64,000 nucleotides of DNA from Chaetorhynchus papuensis (lineage: Eukaryota > Chordata > Aves > Passeriformes > Rhipiduridae): NCBI GenBank assembly GCA_013396525.1, contig VWYX01000352.1, positions 558,759 to 622,758 on the forward strand, written 5' to 3'. The position numbers and the translations under genes are program-made. Under the pieces are notes generated by a model, which saw only the letters and a program-made list of their open reading frames with translations, was not told the DNA's origin and did not search any database. Of this stretch, positions 12,970 to 26,194 are shown piece by piece. Position 1 is the first letter of the stretch. Each line of letters begins with the position of its first letter.

Positions 12970-14103
12970 GGAGGATCTAGATAAAGGACCCTTTGACATG
13001 GTCCTCCACAATATCCTTCTCTCTAAAGTGATGACAGATGGATTTGATGAGTGAACTGTTAGATGGATATGAAAGTGCTTAGACAGTCACATTCAGGGGG
13101 TTGTGATCAATGGTTGGGAAACCCAATAGAATCAGTGAGAAGTGGTGTCCCTCAAGGGCCTGTACTGGAACCAGTGGTATTTCATATCTTCCTTAATGAC
13201 ATAGAGGGATCAGGCACACCCTCAACAGATTTGCAGATGACACCAACTCCGTCGTGTGTCTGACACACCTGAAGGATGGGATGCAATCCAGAGCAAGCTT
13301 GAGAAATGGGCCCATGGGAATCTCATGAGGTTTAACAAGACCAAGCACAAGGTGCTGCACCTGGGTCGGGGCAACCCCTGGTATCAGCAGAGGCGGGGGG
13401 ATGAACAGATCAGAGCAGCCCTGCACAGAAGGCCTTGGAGGTGCTGGGGGATGAGAGGTTGGACATGAGCTGGCAACATGTACTCACAGCCCAGAAAGCC
13501 AAACAAGTCCTGGGCTGCATCCAAAGCAGCATGGCCAGCAGGGAGAGGGAGAGGATTCTGCCCCTCTGTGCTGCTCTGAGACTTCGCCTGGAGAGCTGCA
13601 TCCAGCTCTGGGCTCTCCAGCACAGCAAGGGCATCTACCTGTTGGAGTGAGACCAAAGGAAAGCCATGATGATGACTGGAGGGATGGAGCACCTCTCCTA
13701 TGAGGAAAGGGTGAGAGAATTGGGTCTATTCAGCCTGGGAAAGAGAAGACTTTGAAGTGACCTCATGGCAGCCTAGCAGCACCTGAAGTGACACTACAAG
13801 AAAGATGGAGAGGGACATTTTACAAGGACATGTAGTGACAGGACAAGGGAGAATGGCTTCAAACTGAAAAAGAGTAGGTTTAGATTAGATATTAGGAAAA
13901 AAATCTTTTCTCTCAGAGTGATGAGGCACTGGAAGATCTTGCCCAAAGAAGCTGTGGATACCCCACCTCTGGAAGTGCTCAAGGCCAGGTTGGACGGAGC
14001 TGTGAGCAACCTGATCTAGTGGAAGATGTCTCTGCTCAAGGCTTGGAACTAGACGATCTTTAAGGTCCCTTCTAACCAAAATTGTCCCATGATTCTATGA
14101 TTC
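12970..14103 (+). mobile_element. CR1 LINE, 5'-truncated, dead ORF2 remnant
   Basis: This is the 3' part of a CR1 non-LTR retrotransposon, whose ORF2 encodes an endonuclease and reverse transcriptase. The plus strand gives, in order, an FDMV..NILLSK segment at about 12990-13030, GVPQGPVLEPVVF near 13145, an ADDT equivalent near 13235, KLEKWAHGNLMRFNK and KVLHLGRGNP at 13295-13380, then SWQHVLTAQKAKQVLGCIQ at 13465-13525, LPLCAALRLRLESCIQLW near 13560-13610 and the thumb-like YEERVRELGLFS at 13700-13735. The frame changes several times and stops occur, so no protein can be made. The 3' end is a typical CR1 tail (GATTCTATGATTCT, ending near 14103) without poly(A). The 5' truncation is normal for CR1. 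No clear target-site duplication was seen. Confidence 0.95.
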
Positions 14104-16115
14104 TCCTTACAGTTGTCTATTAGTGGGACCACCTTCAAGTATATCAGGTTTTCTAGTAAAGCTTCTGTATTTCACATGCTAGCTAATAGCTAATGTCTCT
14201 TTGATAACTCCAAGAAATGCAATTACAGGCCTTTGTCTAATATAAATTACTAACAATGGATGCAGTCCTGTAAGGCATTTCTGTATGAGTGCAGCATTTA
14301 TGTATTGAGTTCATATGAACTTCCTTAGAAGTCTGAAGGTGCTATCCATTTCCTAGTTTGATAATTAATCATTATAATGACTATTCTTAACAACCCAGGG
14401 GGAAAAAAACCACTTCATAGTACTAAGAAATGTGGCATTTCTGCTGCAGCTGTTATGCTGCTTTCAGAAAGGAAAGCTAAAGCATACAGTGAATAATTTG
14501 TTCATGGTCATACACCAAGTCTGCAGCACTGACAAGATTGAAATTTCAGGTTTTTGAAGGTCTGTGCCTCAGTAACCAGAATCCTTCTTATGCTACATTT
14601 CACGTGGTAGAAGGTACTGAGAATACTGGCACATGTCATGAAGTGCTGAAACATACAAAAACCAAAGAAAAACAAAGTAGCACCAGAAGAATACATAATA
14701 AACTATGTCATTGTGCAATGTTAAAAACATTTAAACTTCTCTGATTCTCATAACTCCTTCACCAGGTGTAAAACTTATGGTGCCACTTGTCTCTTGAACC
14801 TCAGCCACTGGACACACTTAAGCCATACAAGATCTCTTGGTTCTACTTGTGCTCTGTGTTCCGAAGTGAAGGGCTGCACAAATCAGACACAGCATGCAGG
14901 CCCAGGCAAAGAAGCTCTGCCAGCCTGGGAGAAGCCAGCCCAGGTGCCAACACCACAATTTTAGAAATAACAATTCCAGGACGCCCAACGCAGCCAGGTG
15001 CTTATTAGCTTGGCCTTGTAATTTTCTGAAGAGCCTGAGAGCAAAAGCGAGAAATCAGTGGCAGACCTGTGGCACTGTCAAGGCAAAAGGAAGGTGCTAG
15101 AGATGGATGGCAAGTGTTTCTGGACAAAGTGTGAAAGTCTGAGCTCACTGAGCACAGATTAGTTCATGTTTTCTGGTTACTAAAAGTCTGGGATCACTGT
15201 GCTTTTTCTTGTCAACTGTCACTTACCTACTAATTGTTAAAATTTACTGATTTAAAATAAGAAATCAGGGAAACCAGCTTAACTTTGTATTTATGGCTAA
15301 AGAGTAAGGTGCTAATATAATACAGAGAGAGGCAAGTCAGCTGGTCAGCGGTACTTTTGTTCTAAGAGAGATAAAAACTCCTCACTTTTGCTGATATCTT
15401 GGCATCACTAGACGGCAGCAAGTTACTACCAGCCAAAACTCAGCAAAAGCTGTCACTTCACAGACAGCAAACCAAGTTGCTCTATATAAGGCAACATATT
15501 CCAATGCCATCTCCTGCTGAACCAGAAAGCATTTTTGCACAGAAGTGAGATCACCACCACTGCTCACCTGACTACAGGACTACCTCTTGGGGAACTAACA
15601 CCAACATAAGTGAAACTAAACCAGAAGCAACAAACCTGATTGTTTTCTTTAGTGTTAGCAAATTGAATTGCCTCAATTCAAGGTTCAGCAAGCACCAATG
15701 CTTTCAACAGCAAAAGGAGACAGAGGCCACCTTGCCACTAGTAGAAGTGGTGGAAGTGAAGGGAACAAATTCTGCTTCTGAGAGCTTTTAGCCTTTCTTA
15801 GCTGCTTGCAGAAGTGCAGCCAATGGCTTTTACATATCCTGTTTGTCTCACATTGTTGGTTGACTTCCTTCAGATTTCATAAAAGTTCTTTTACACGTAA
15901 CTCCTCAGTAATCAAGAAGAGTTAAGAGGTACGCATTAACTTTTAGTGGTTCCATTGGATTATTCCCTTGAAAAAGTTATAGACCTTGAGTTGCTCAGCG
16001 CTGTTTATAACACACTAAAAACATTTCCATTTATTCTTCTAATTACTACATGCAATTCAGTGTCTCATTTTTTATTTTTTTTACTATTGGAAGTCTGAAA
16101 GACTTATTCCCCCTT
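14104..16115. other. Unique sequence, no recognised gene
   Basis: No gene or repeat was recognised. Several 60-75 codon open frames on both strands lack convincing splice sites and show no family motifs. Confidence 0.5.
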
Positions 16116-16195
16116 CAATTACACCAGTATAAACCAGGAGCGATTCCACTGAAATCAGTGAATTTTGTTGGTATAAAAACTGGAGGCAGTTATGT
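16116..16195. repeat. Ancient palindromic amniote repeat fragment
   Basis: The order 'ttacaccagtataaacc', 'gattccactgaaatcagtg', 'ttggtataaaaactgg' matches a widespread old amniote repeat whose halves are inverted copies around a 'ccattgaagtcaatgg'-like centre. The arms here are still partly complementary (CCAGTATAAA against TTTTTATACCAA-type sequence). The same element type is seen at 5768-5860. It is probably a very old nonautonomous element; I cannot assign a family name with confidence. Confidence 0.55.
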
Positions 16196-19100
16196 AATGA
16201 ATTCAAAATATATTTTATGTGTGAATTTTCATGATGATAAGTAAACCTGAATTCAAAATAAGAACTCATCATGAAAATATTTCATGTTAGGATTTTATAC
16301 TTTCTGATGTACTCATAGTGTTCCATATACTATTTTAATCATATGTACAAGTATTTTAATCAAACAAGCTTTGCATTAAAGAAATACAGAGATCCAGAAT
16401 TGGCAATGGTCTAGAAAGATTTCAAAATCTTTCACTATCATTAAAATAACTTGCTAGCTTTTCTAGAAGAGAGGCAGTTTAAAAAAAAATGTTTAAACAA
16501 TGTAGATCTATAGTAAGGCAACTTCAGGGTGTAACCATCTGTATCCATTTTTCAACCTTACTGACCATAAAAGATGAGTCACAGTGGTCTCTGAAGTTAC
16601 ACACAATTTTGAAAGTCTGGTATGATCTTGTAAAATGTCAATGAAGAGAACAGGGGTATGTCAGCATAACTGTTTTTCCTTAAGTGTTTCCTCATAATGC
16701 TAATTCAAACTGCATGAAGATTACATGACTTGCTCATTGGGGGATGAAAGGGCTCAGGGCTAACCACAGTTTATCAAACCACCTCTGTAAACATCTCTAA
16801 ACAGAAGAGCTGTTTCAAGTCAAAAAATCATAGCACAAATTTATTTACTTTGACATGGCTTTAGACTATGGCAGTGCAGCAGGAGCAAAATGAAAAACTT
16901 TTGCATAACTCCCTGCAGAGCTCATTTCTGAGATTCAGGATGGCATTTCAAAAACTTATCAAAATTCAGAAGATGGGAAATTCAGAAGCCTTCACTTGAT
17001 CAGCTTTCACCACACCACCAGATGTTGCTGCAGCCTTGGCAAAAGCAAAAGGATCACAATATGAATGGTAATTTCACTACCAACAAAAAGTTCAGACATC
17101 TATCTATACTACTAGAAAAATCAATTGTCCATGAAAGAAAACCCAGAGAGCAATTTATTATAAAATAGAGTAATTGATTAGAGTAGTTTAGTTATTTCAC
17201 AATACATCATTTGTATTTTAAAAAGAGGTGAAAAGCAATAAAATATTTACAATTATAGGTAAATCACATAGCAATAACCACACATGAAACTCTTATCTAC
17301 TTACATGTCTTAACTTCTACTCCCCAGATAGCAATACAACTTTATTTGCTTTGATAACAACACATGCATGGTGGCAAGGAGTGATGAATCACTCATATCC
17401 TCCATACTTCAGTGAACTGACCAACCCTCTCCAGGGAAGTGAAATTATGGTCACACATCTTTAGATCACGCCTCAATAACAATTATATTCTAATGCATTC
17501 CTTGACATTTCTGCTATAAAAAAGAGGGAGGGTGCTTGAGGATTTTTGTTTGTCTTTTTATTTTAGCAAGTTCTTCCTCACATAGGTAAATTAAAACATC
17601 CAGAAAACAAGTCATAAAATGACCAGTACAACATAAATTTTCACAGGGAGCTGGGACAAACTCACAGAGAGAACAAACAAAAACATTAGCTTCTCCCAGT
17701 CTTTAATATGATATGTCACAAAAATATTAGAATGCAGTGTAGTTATTTAGATTTTGTTACTGAAGAAAATGTGCTGTAAGGAATAAATTCTCTCACTCTA
17801 CAAAATGAAATCAAGGTTGATTTGCCTTATCAATATAGAAATACCTGCGTGGAACTCTAAACAATGTTTAGCCAGCATATCAATGACTATGCAATCTTGA
17901 CATCTATCTGTCCAAAACTAAGCTAATCCCAAAGAAAACATCAAGGAAAAAGATGAGTCTGTAAAATCTTCTGTTTGGGAAGGCTGGAGCTGGATTAGAT
18001 TATGTCTTTCCTTACAGGTAGAAAGCACTGCTTGAGTTGAATAATACTCAGCTTAGTTTGGGATGGCGAATTCAAATTGGGCATTATTAGCTGGAGTACT
18101 TAAAATAATTCCCCTCAGGAAATGCCTGCCTCCCTCTGTTGGCAATAGAGTGAACTTAGGAAAGCTAGACTCCTACCTTAGAAACATCTAAGTACTCTGT
18201 ATTTAAAGATTTTAAAATTAAAGCAGATTTTGGTTTAGTATAACATTTCACTTCTCAAATGTAACTGCTGAAAGAGAACTCATGGAAGAAATATCTCTGT
18301 TAAATCCATCTTTCCTACTTATTTTGTAAGGAGGTAAAATTGATGATCCATTTGCAGTTCAGATGCAGTGATGTGGAAAGCTTCCATTTTTTTTCCCCAG
18401 ACTTTCTGAACTGAAATATTACTTAATGCAACACGGTACCTTCCCCATTATTTTAGCAGTTACAGATTGAAACACAACCCTCCATGAAAAAAACATTCCA
18501 GACAGGAAGCATGATTTGGGATCTGTGCTTCTAAGTGGTTCAGCTTTGGGAACAGTTTTGTTGTGCAGATTATTTGCAATAACTGAGTACTATAATGCCC
18601 AGTGCTTGGAGACCCTTATCAAGCACCATATTGTAAATAGAAATCGCAAAACAAGAGTAAATGCTGGTGGAAGAGCACACAACTGGAGAACTGAAGATCG
18701 CTGGTACACAATTTGAAATAGTTCTAGAGAAGAGAATACTTATTACTGAGTTAAAAGTGTGTCAAGAAGGTCCAGTTTTTGACAGGTCACCGAATGAAAA
18801 CAACTGACAAAGAGAATCAAATTGTCTCATTCTGCATTTGCAATCAATGTCAATTGCCCATGTCAGAGAATACCATCAAAAAATAACCCTATTACTGACA
18901 ACAGCAGATTTTAATGCATTTCATGTGCTCAGTAATTTTCAGCTAGCTCAGATAAAAGATGCCAACTATGAAACTACGTTGCAAAAATTGAAGTGCTGTC
19001 CTGTCTTCTGAGGAAGATATATTAAATAGAAAGTTACCTAAAGAAGGTGCAAAGAATTTCCACTTTGTTTAGATGTTGTCAATCTTAACTAATGCAGTCC

Positions 19101-22100
19101 AGGATAAAAAAGAGATTGTTAATAAAATTTGGCAAGGGGAAGAAAGGCTGGAAAAGGACCTCAAAGGCTAGTTGTAGGCCAGGAATTACAGCGGACCAGA
19201 GACCATTTTCTGGCCCTATGGTCAAATGGCACAGTGTGACTTGCATCCATACAGCTTCTCTATTTTATCTCTGAAACCAGACTGGCCACATGCAGACTGC
19301 CTACAGAGAACAGAGCTTGGCTCAGGCTACTCACCCTTCTACAGCTGGGGTTAAACTCTGAGACCATGCTCGCCATTTAACATTAGGAATGAGCAAAGGG
19401 GAGCTTTCAGGTCCATGCCCCAACCCTGTGCAGCTTACTAGTATAGATGGGAGACACAGATTAACCCAAAATCACAAGCAGGATGTGCTAAACAGCAGGA
19501 ATCATTCCCTCAAGAATAATGCTTATGGAAATGGACAATATCTGAAAGTATAAATAAGACTGAAAATCCAGACTACAGAAGAGATACCTAAGGCATAATA
19601 GCACAAAATCAAAGCCACTTCGGAAGAGACCACAGACTTACACAGTCTATGAAAAATAGCACAATATCTGTCAGATGAAAAAAGATTAAAGACATGCACT
19701 AGTTAATATCAGTGCATGAAAGTTTGCAGGCACTAAAAGTGCCACAGCACAGTCAAGTATGCATAGCACAGCCAGAGAGGCTAACTGCAGCATGACTTCC
19801 TTGGATGTTTTTTTTTCTGGCAGTATTGCCCATCATCAGAAGATAAATAGACTGTCAACCTGAAAGTAAATGGGACATTTATTAACTTTAAGCTGAGCAT
19901 TAGAGCACTGAGTCAGTGGGATGTCGAAGACAGTGTTACTAGCATTAAAAGAAAAGAAAGAAGCAATAAAATGCAATTAAAAATATCTGCAAAGTGGAGG
20001 TGAAGGTAGACGGTAAACTGACAAAGAAAAAAATTGCAGCAGTAATTTGCAGATGCAAAGTCTTCTCTACATCAAAAGCATGATATTTTTGATGGGTCAA
20101 GGAGTCAAAACAAACACAGGGAGGTTTGAAGACTTCTTAGGTATTGAGAAGCTCTGACGATCAGAGAGCAGATGAAAACCTAACAAGTCCACTGTTCAGG
20201 TTCCTATAAAAGCTCCACTTAGGCAGAAGGAACCAAATTAACTGAAAGTACAGGCAGCAAGCAATCTTTGGAAAAACAAAGGAGGGTGATTTTTTCACCT
20301 AAATTTAAATACATGAAATAGTAAAATGTCTACTCCAAGGCTAAAAGGTCCCAGGCATTATTGTTTCATTTAATTTACTCTATTTTTTAAATAGAAGACT
20401 AGGTTATTGAACTAAAATCTTAAACTTACTACTGTGCAGAGGTGCAGACCCAAGGAAGCTCAGCATCAAAGTGAATGCTGTAATAAGCTTATTACAGATT
20501 GGTCAAAGGAGTGAACCGGCAAAATTCTCATAAAGAAATATGGTGAAAATTGTAAAACAGCACTTTATTCACTCTGGCCACTGACAAAAGCTTAGTGCAG
20601 TGCAAAGAAATTGGGTTTGTGTTTAGTCCATGACACAAAAAGATTCACGTCTTCATTTACAGAAGACCAGTTTCAACTGTAAACAATGCAGCACAGACCC
20701 AAAATCAGCTTAGCAAAGCACCACCCTGCAAGTATGGCAACTATTTTTAAATTAAAAATTGATGATTGGAAACTAATTACAAGCTGAGGGAAACTTAGTT
20801 GCTGCATGAATATTCTCTAGAGCACTTGATAAAACTTCATTGGAATAAAATCCAAACCTTGAGTTACTATCAAACTGATTTTTAAAATTGTCCTCTTACA
20901 GAAAAAGTGTAGGTTGCAGCAGTTCAGGATGATAATATGATTATTAGTAGTACAGCCTAGCCAGAACAGCACTTTCCAAGCCCCAAAGCAAAATCAAGGC
21001 CTAAATTCATACAAGGAACTTAAAATTATCAAAATGGGGAGTTAGCAACATTGCTGAAAAAGTATTTTAAAATGGATAACTGAAAGATAAATCAAAGGAA
21101 AAATCACAGACAGGTTAGACATGTTTGATATTGCTCCTGAATAGTGCCATTGGAGAATTTATCCAGGCCTTGTCACATGTGCAAAAATACAGGATCTGAC
21201 AGTCCAAAGAGACCTATACAGTGGGACAGAATAAATTGTCCCCTGGAGTAAAGTAGTCCTTGATTTACTTAATCTGACTAGTGGGATGTATGTATTAATT
21301 CTAGACAATGATTTAAATTTTCCTGAGATGGCATTACTAGACTCCATTGCAGTTGAGCAGGTGATTATGCAAATGTATTTTTGCTAGACATAGAATATCT
21401 GACACAGTGTTTAACACTGGGCCACAGTTTACTAGGGAGGACTTGCAGCAATTTGCAGTGAAGTATATGGCTGGTGTGATGATCTTTAAAAGGCTATTGT
21501 AGAACAATCTGGACCTAGAGAACATGAACACATTTAATTTAAGCCTTGTTAAGTCTGCCCATTCCCTTCAGATTCTGTTATCTCAACAATAACAATAAAA
21601 TTATGGTTTCTCAAGAGAGTTAAGCAACCCTAGCCAAAATTTACTTTCTAGTGGAAAAGTCAGCAGTAACTCCTTTGCTTGTTTAAGAGCCAAAGAAACA
21701 CTGCTGTACCCTGGGTATGACAAGAGACCACACAATTCTTCTTGTGCAGAGCTCTGGATAAGAAGCTGCTGTTAAATATCAGGGCCCCTGTAGAACAAAT
21801 AGAGTGATGGGGATGACATAGTGAAAAGGTAGATTTATTAATGAAATTCCCCTGTGCCATGGTTATCAGGGCAGTTACCTGCTTGTTCTCTTTCTGGCTT
21901 GCTTGATTTTACTCCTCTGAGCATCTACTTCTTCTGGCACTAGGTTAGTAATTGTTCCACTTTTAAACTAGATGCTGGGCTACAGAACCTCTCTAAAAAT
22001 TATATTAAAACAGTGGGTTAGGCTGAATTTTGGATACCTGATCCTGTCAATACTCCATGATCATTGGCACAAAATTACTTGACTGGCTTCCTTTGAAAAC

Positions 22101-23125
22101 AAGATATAGTCTTATTTTTATACTTATCTTATGTAAAGGCTTAGCTTCCCTTTCCCTTGCAACAGAGGCAAGATAAATTTATGCATTCTGTCATCTACCA
22201 AAGTTTTCTGTATTAGCTCAGTTTCTCTAATAAAATTTATTTTTCAAAAGAGAAGTCTTATTTATCTTTTTTTTCCATCTTCCATGTTTCTTCTCACTTT
22301 AAGGCACTTATTTGTACACCAAACTAAGGCGTCGGAAGCCATAAAGATAGGTGGGTTGGTGAAATATTTATCACAAGCTTCTGGTTTCTTAGTTGGTTAA
22401 GAAGGAGACCAAATGGGACGGGCAACAGACAAACCTCAGTTCAGAACTTCATGGTTGTGTTAGTGCATTGTTTGTGCTCAAGTGAAAAACATTGTGAGGA
22501 TGGAGCGGGATATCACCCAACCTGCCAAGTATCCTGTTAAGCCAGACACCCCTCTGTGAGGTAAAATATGTCAGTTTTAAACCTGTAAACAGAAAAGGGA
22601 AAAAAACAGATCTACTTCATGCATGCAAGTTGAAGTCACTAGGTTGTTATGAAAAAGGTGGATAGCAACACCATGGCTACTACCATTCTTTTAAGTAGAA
22701 GCAGGCAGTTGTTGCTCCCTCTTCATGTCAGTGCTTTGGACGTACCTATAAGACCTAACTCAGCAGAGACCTTGCAGGTTTAGTAATGAGTTCTCATAAA
22801 CTTCAGAAAATAAATACCTAGCTACCTTGCTGCTTAAGGAGCATTCATGGGAAAATAGAGAATCTGGAAACATGTCATGTGTTTGACCTGCCAAAGTTAT
22901 CATGAGAAGTAGTTAAACCTTAAGGAGGCATAATGTGACCAGCTGAATGTAGGCACTCCCAGAGTTAAGCTGTTCTGAGAGGAAGCCTCTCTGAACCACC
23001 CTGAGGCTTAGGTGTTGAAAGAGTGCACCCTCTTGTAGAGAAGTGCCTTAACTTCTTGGGTTTGGTACATTAACTTAGAAAGTGAATGAGGAATGAAAAC
23101 AAAAAAAAACGCTTTAATTTTTACA
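16196..23125. other. Unique sequence, no recognised gene
   Basis: Seven kilobases without a recognised gene. The region holds a perfect 20-bp palindrome at 20478-20497 and a few A-rich runs. Parts of 19270-20050 and 20900-21550 have the look of very old, unrecognisable repeats, but I cannot support a family. Confidence 0.45.
20478..20497. repeat. Perfect 20-bp palindrome
   Basis: The sequence CTGTAATAAGCTTATTACAG equals its own reverse complement over all 20 bases, with a HindIII site at the centre. The flanking bases do not extend the symmetry. It could be a dimeric factor site, a short cruciform-forming site, or chance. Confidence 0.9.
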
Positions 23126-23129
23126 CTTG

Positions 23130-23830
23130 AGAACTACAGGGGCATGGTCATATTGCTCTATAGATGCCACATCCAAGGCACAGACATAGCCAGAACTTCA
23201 CTATGGGTAGTCAGAAAAAAAAGGGCTTATTTGATTTGGCTTAGAATTGATAGCTAAACAAACAGTAATGGAAAATTTTATTCTGACTAGGTGGTATGAT
23301 CCAATTATAACGGCTGCCTCTCCCTGAATTAAGGTGCAAACAAGACCATGTGCTTAACTCACTAGTACGGATTTCATTTAACAAAAAATGAGAAGTAGAG
23401 AGCTAGAAAGAAATAGGGCCAGAAAATGGGGTGGAAAAAAGAGAAAGAGAGTGAGAGAGAGATGAAGCAATAGATATCACCACCACACAGATTCCTGCAG
23501 TGTCCCACTGGTCCTTCTTCACCCTGGTCTTCAGTGGGGGACATCCCCAGGGAGCTCTTCTGGGGGTACCACTTCTATACTGTCTGTGTCCTGGCTATTC
23601 ACAGGGTGTAGGTGCTGTTCCCATAACATGAGATGGCCTGTGCATAAGCACTTGCTGCCTGTCCCACAGTTTGCCATGGTGGGAATTTTTGTCTGGATGC
23701 ATTACCCAGATCTGTCTCACCAGACCTGGAATGAGCATCCTGTTGCTGTCTGCACTTATCTCCAGTTCTGTTGTGGTGGGTTATCTTATGGGAACAGTGT
23801 TTTGAGACATGCAACTGAATTCTTTAAGTT
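23130..23830. mobile_element. Possible degraded LTR/ERV-derived block
   Basis: This block is richer in G and C than its surroundings. It contains a purine run (GAGA-rich, 23433-23469) followed by pyrimidine-rich, CCC-containing sequence, and ends near 'gtggtgggttatct', which resembles the edge of some avian ERV LTRs. The arrangement recalls avian ERVL LTRs but I could not align a full element, and no matching second LTR or TG...CA ends with a target duplication were found. An 118-codon open frame at 23586-23942 overlaps it and has no recognised domain. Confidence 0.2.
23433..23469 (+). repeat. Purine (GA-rich) tract
   Basis: About 35 bases, nearly all G and A on this strand, with GAGAGAGAGA-type stretches. 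Such mirror-like polypurine runs can form triplexes in vitro; no function is implied here. Confidence 0.85.
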
Positions 23831-25945
23831 CTCATACCAATCTATCTTCTTTTCCAGAAAAGTAGAAAACCTGAAATATTCAAATTTTCTTAAGATTAAA
23901 AATAAGTATTTTGCTCAGGGATTGTCTAGCTCTTTTGTTTAAGCTTCATTTTAAATGAAAAGTGTATGCTTGAAATAGGAAATATAAGTGCTTTGTTTTT
24001 AAATACCAGAAGTAGACAACATTTCCACTGCACAGATTTCCAAAATAAATACCTGATTTTTTTTTTAACTGCTCATGTTTGGTTTTTTCTCAGCTGAGGC
24101 TATGGAACATATTCTTCCTTCTAAAACAGAAATCATTTAACTTACCAAAAACTCAACTTTTTGAGCAAATTGTTTGCAAGACCCTTCTTCTTGGCACTAC
24201 CAAGAAAAAGGCACCATTCCACTGCTACAAGATTGTCTTTGCGGTACTGTAGCTGCTAACAATAAAATCACTTTTTGCACTAAAAGTCTTAAGGGAGCTA
24301 TTGCAATGAAGAACCAAAACAGCAGATGTTACCCAATATAAGTACTGGTAAGTATCAACTGAAAAATAACACACAAAAGAGAGCACAAGCACTTAAGCAT
24401 TAGGAGATACAAATAAGCACAAAAGTGTATGCTATTTTCAAGAAAATATGGTACCCAAAGGCACTAATAAACTCTATGGACTAAGTAATGTATTTAGCAG
24501 TGTAAAAACAAAGCATTTAGCAACTTACAGGAGTACAAAAGAGCATCAATACTCACTAGTTCCTTTTCCTTCCACTAAATAACAAAACTGAACTTAAAAA
24601 ATTAGGAAGAAAATTATAGTCTGATGACACTCATGGTATAATTTTAATAAGTATAATTAGTGAAGGAGAGTGAGGAGAAATTTTAAATGATAAAGACTTA
24701 ATATTCTCCCAATGCTACTGGAAAAGTTTTAGCACAGTAATAGCCATACTGTTGCTATCTAATGGCTCCAATTCATGCCCAAATTACATTCTGCACGGCA
24801 AAATTCAAGATTAGATTTGCATGTGTTTTTAAAGTACTATTTCACTGAAATTTATGGGTAGAGGAACACATACTGTAATGACGTTTCCTTGATACAGGAA
24901 GCACTGTAAAGAAAAAAAAAGAAAACCAACAAAAACCACCAACCAAATAAAAAAAAAAATAGGATTAATTCAAGTTTTGAGACTCATTGTTTTCCGCAGA
25001 AAACAGTTATGACAAAAAAATCAGAAACCTAGAATGTGGAACTTTTTCTGGCATATGACTGGTGCAGTTCCATAGATTTCATGTTGAATATTTTCCTTCT
25101 AGAAGGAAAGGAGAAGAAGCAGATGTAATGTATTTAGAACTTTACATGGGCATGGCAAAGACAAACAAGAGACTTCCTGTGTCAAAGTGTATGTGGACAT
25201 GAAAGAAATTTCTGGGAACTGCTTGGTGTCCTTACCACAAAGTCCACACTGTGACCCAAGCATTTCCAAAATAATTATAGCTAACTCATTCACCCTGAAA
25301 TTAACCCATTAGGCAAAGACTGTCCAAGGCCTAAACTCAGAAATTTTTACTAATCTTTTCTAAAAATCCCTTACCAATGAGAATTTCTGCTCTGTATGGG
25401 GGAACACTGGTGGATTGGTGATTGCACGTGAAGGAAGTGGAGAGTGCATTAGAACAGCTACAGTAGTGGAAAAGAAACCGTTTTAAAGAAAGAACAGGAC
25501 ATGGGGGAGTCAGGGGTAGAATTAGAGGGTTTATATTAGAAGGCTCCTCCTTTTGTTCCCTTCTCCCAAAAGACAGATGCCCGTTAAGGCTCTGGAATGC
25601 ACCCACTGGTGGTGGGCTGTAAATGGAGGCTGATGATCAGAACAGGCAGGTCCTTAGGCTGAGTACTCATTAAGGACACCTGACCCCAGTGGTTTGATTG
25701 GTTCAAAGTGTTTCATCGAAGTCTTCCTGCATGGACTGTATTTTACTCCTGTTGAATATTATAAGAGTATACTACACAGTCAAATGGAAAAATTGGAAGC
25801 TGCTTCTTATGAACCGTGCTCAAACTTGGAAAAATTACCAGGATTAAAGGAAAGGGTTTTCTTCCTTCCTCCATACCTTTATGCCACCTCCTCTACCTTA
25901 TGCACAGTGGTGAAACCTGCGCTGTGAGCCTGCGTACACTTTCCA
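23831..25945. other. Unique sequence with an A-rich tract
   Basis: No gene was recognised. An A-rich, C-punctuated low-complexity tract lies at 24908-24960. Open frames at 25099-25927 on both strands show no family motif and no good paired splice sites. Confidence 0.5.
24908..24960 (+). repeat. A/C-rich low-complexity tract
   Basis: A run of A with interspersed C (AACCAAC-like), of the same compositional class as 1810-1930. It lies just downstream of a conserved-looking stretch and is not part of a recognised element. Confidence 0.8.
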
Positions 25946-25949
25946 CATA

Positions 25950-26145
25950 AGAGTTGTGGTCTATGACACAAAGAGAGCAGCACATTAGGAACGTGGAAGA
26001 TCACATAAATGACGGCGGGTCGTTCTTCCATTTGCCTATTCAGTAATTCCCTATTTTAAATACACGCTGTCGAGAAACTCACAGAGGCTTCGGAGTACGT
26101 ATGAGAATGGCTTTCCAACAGCGACAGACAAGATTCAGAATGAAA
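25950..26145. promoter_or_regulatory. CpG-retaining block, possible conserved element
   Basis: Roughly nine CpG dinucleotides occur within about 170 bases ('aacgtgg', 'gacggcgggtcg', 'acacgctgtcg', 'ttcggagtacgt', 'cagcgac'), whereas most surrounding kilobases have only a few. In methylated vertebrate DNA, retained CpGs suggest constraint, hypomethylation or a recent insertion. No repeat family was recognised. Function is inferred. Confidence 0.25.
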
Positions 26146-26194
26146 AATTTCACTGCCAGGCAAGAAATTTTGCAATAATTTTCTGTAATACAAG

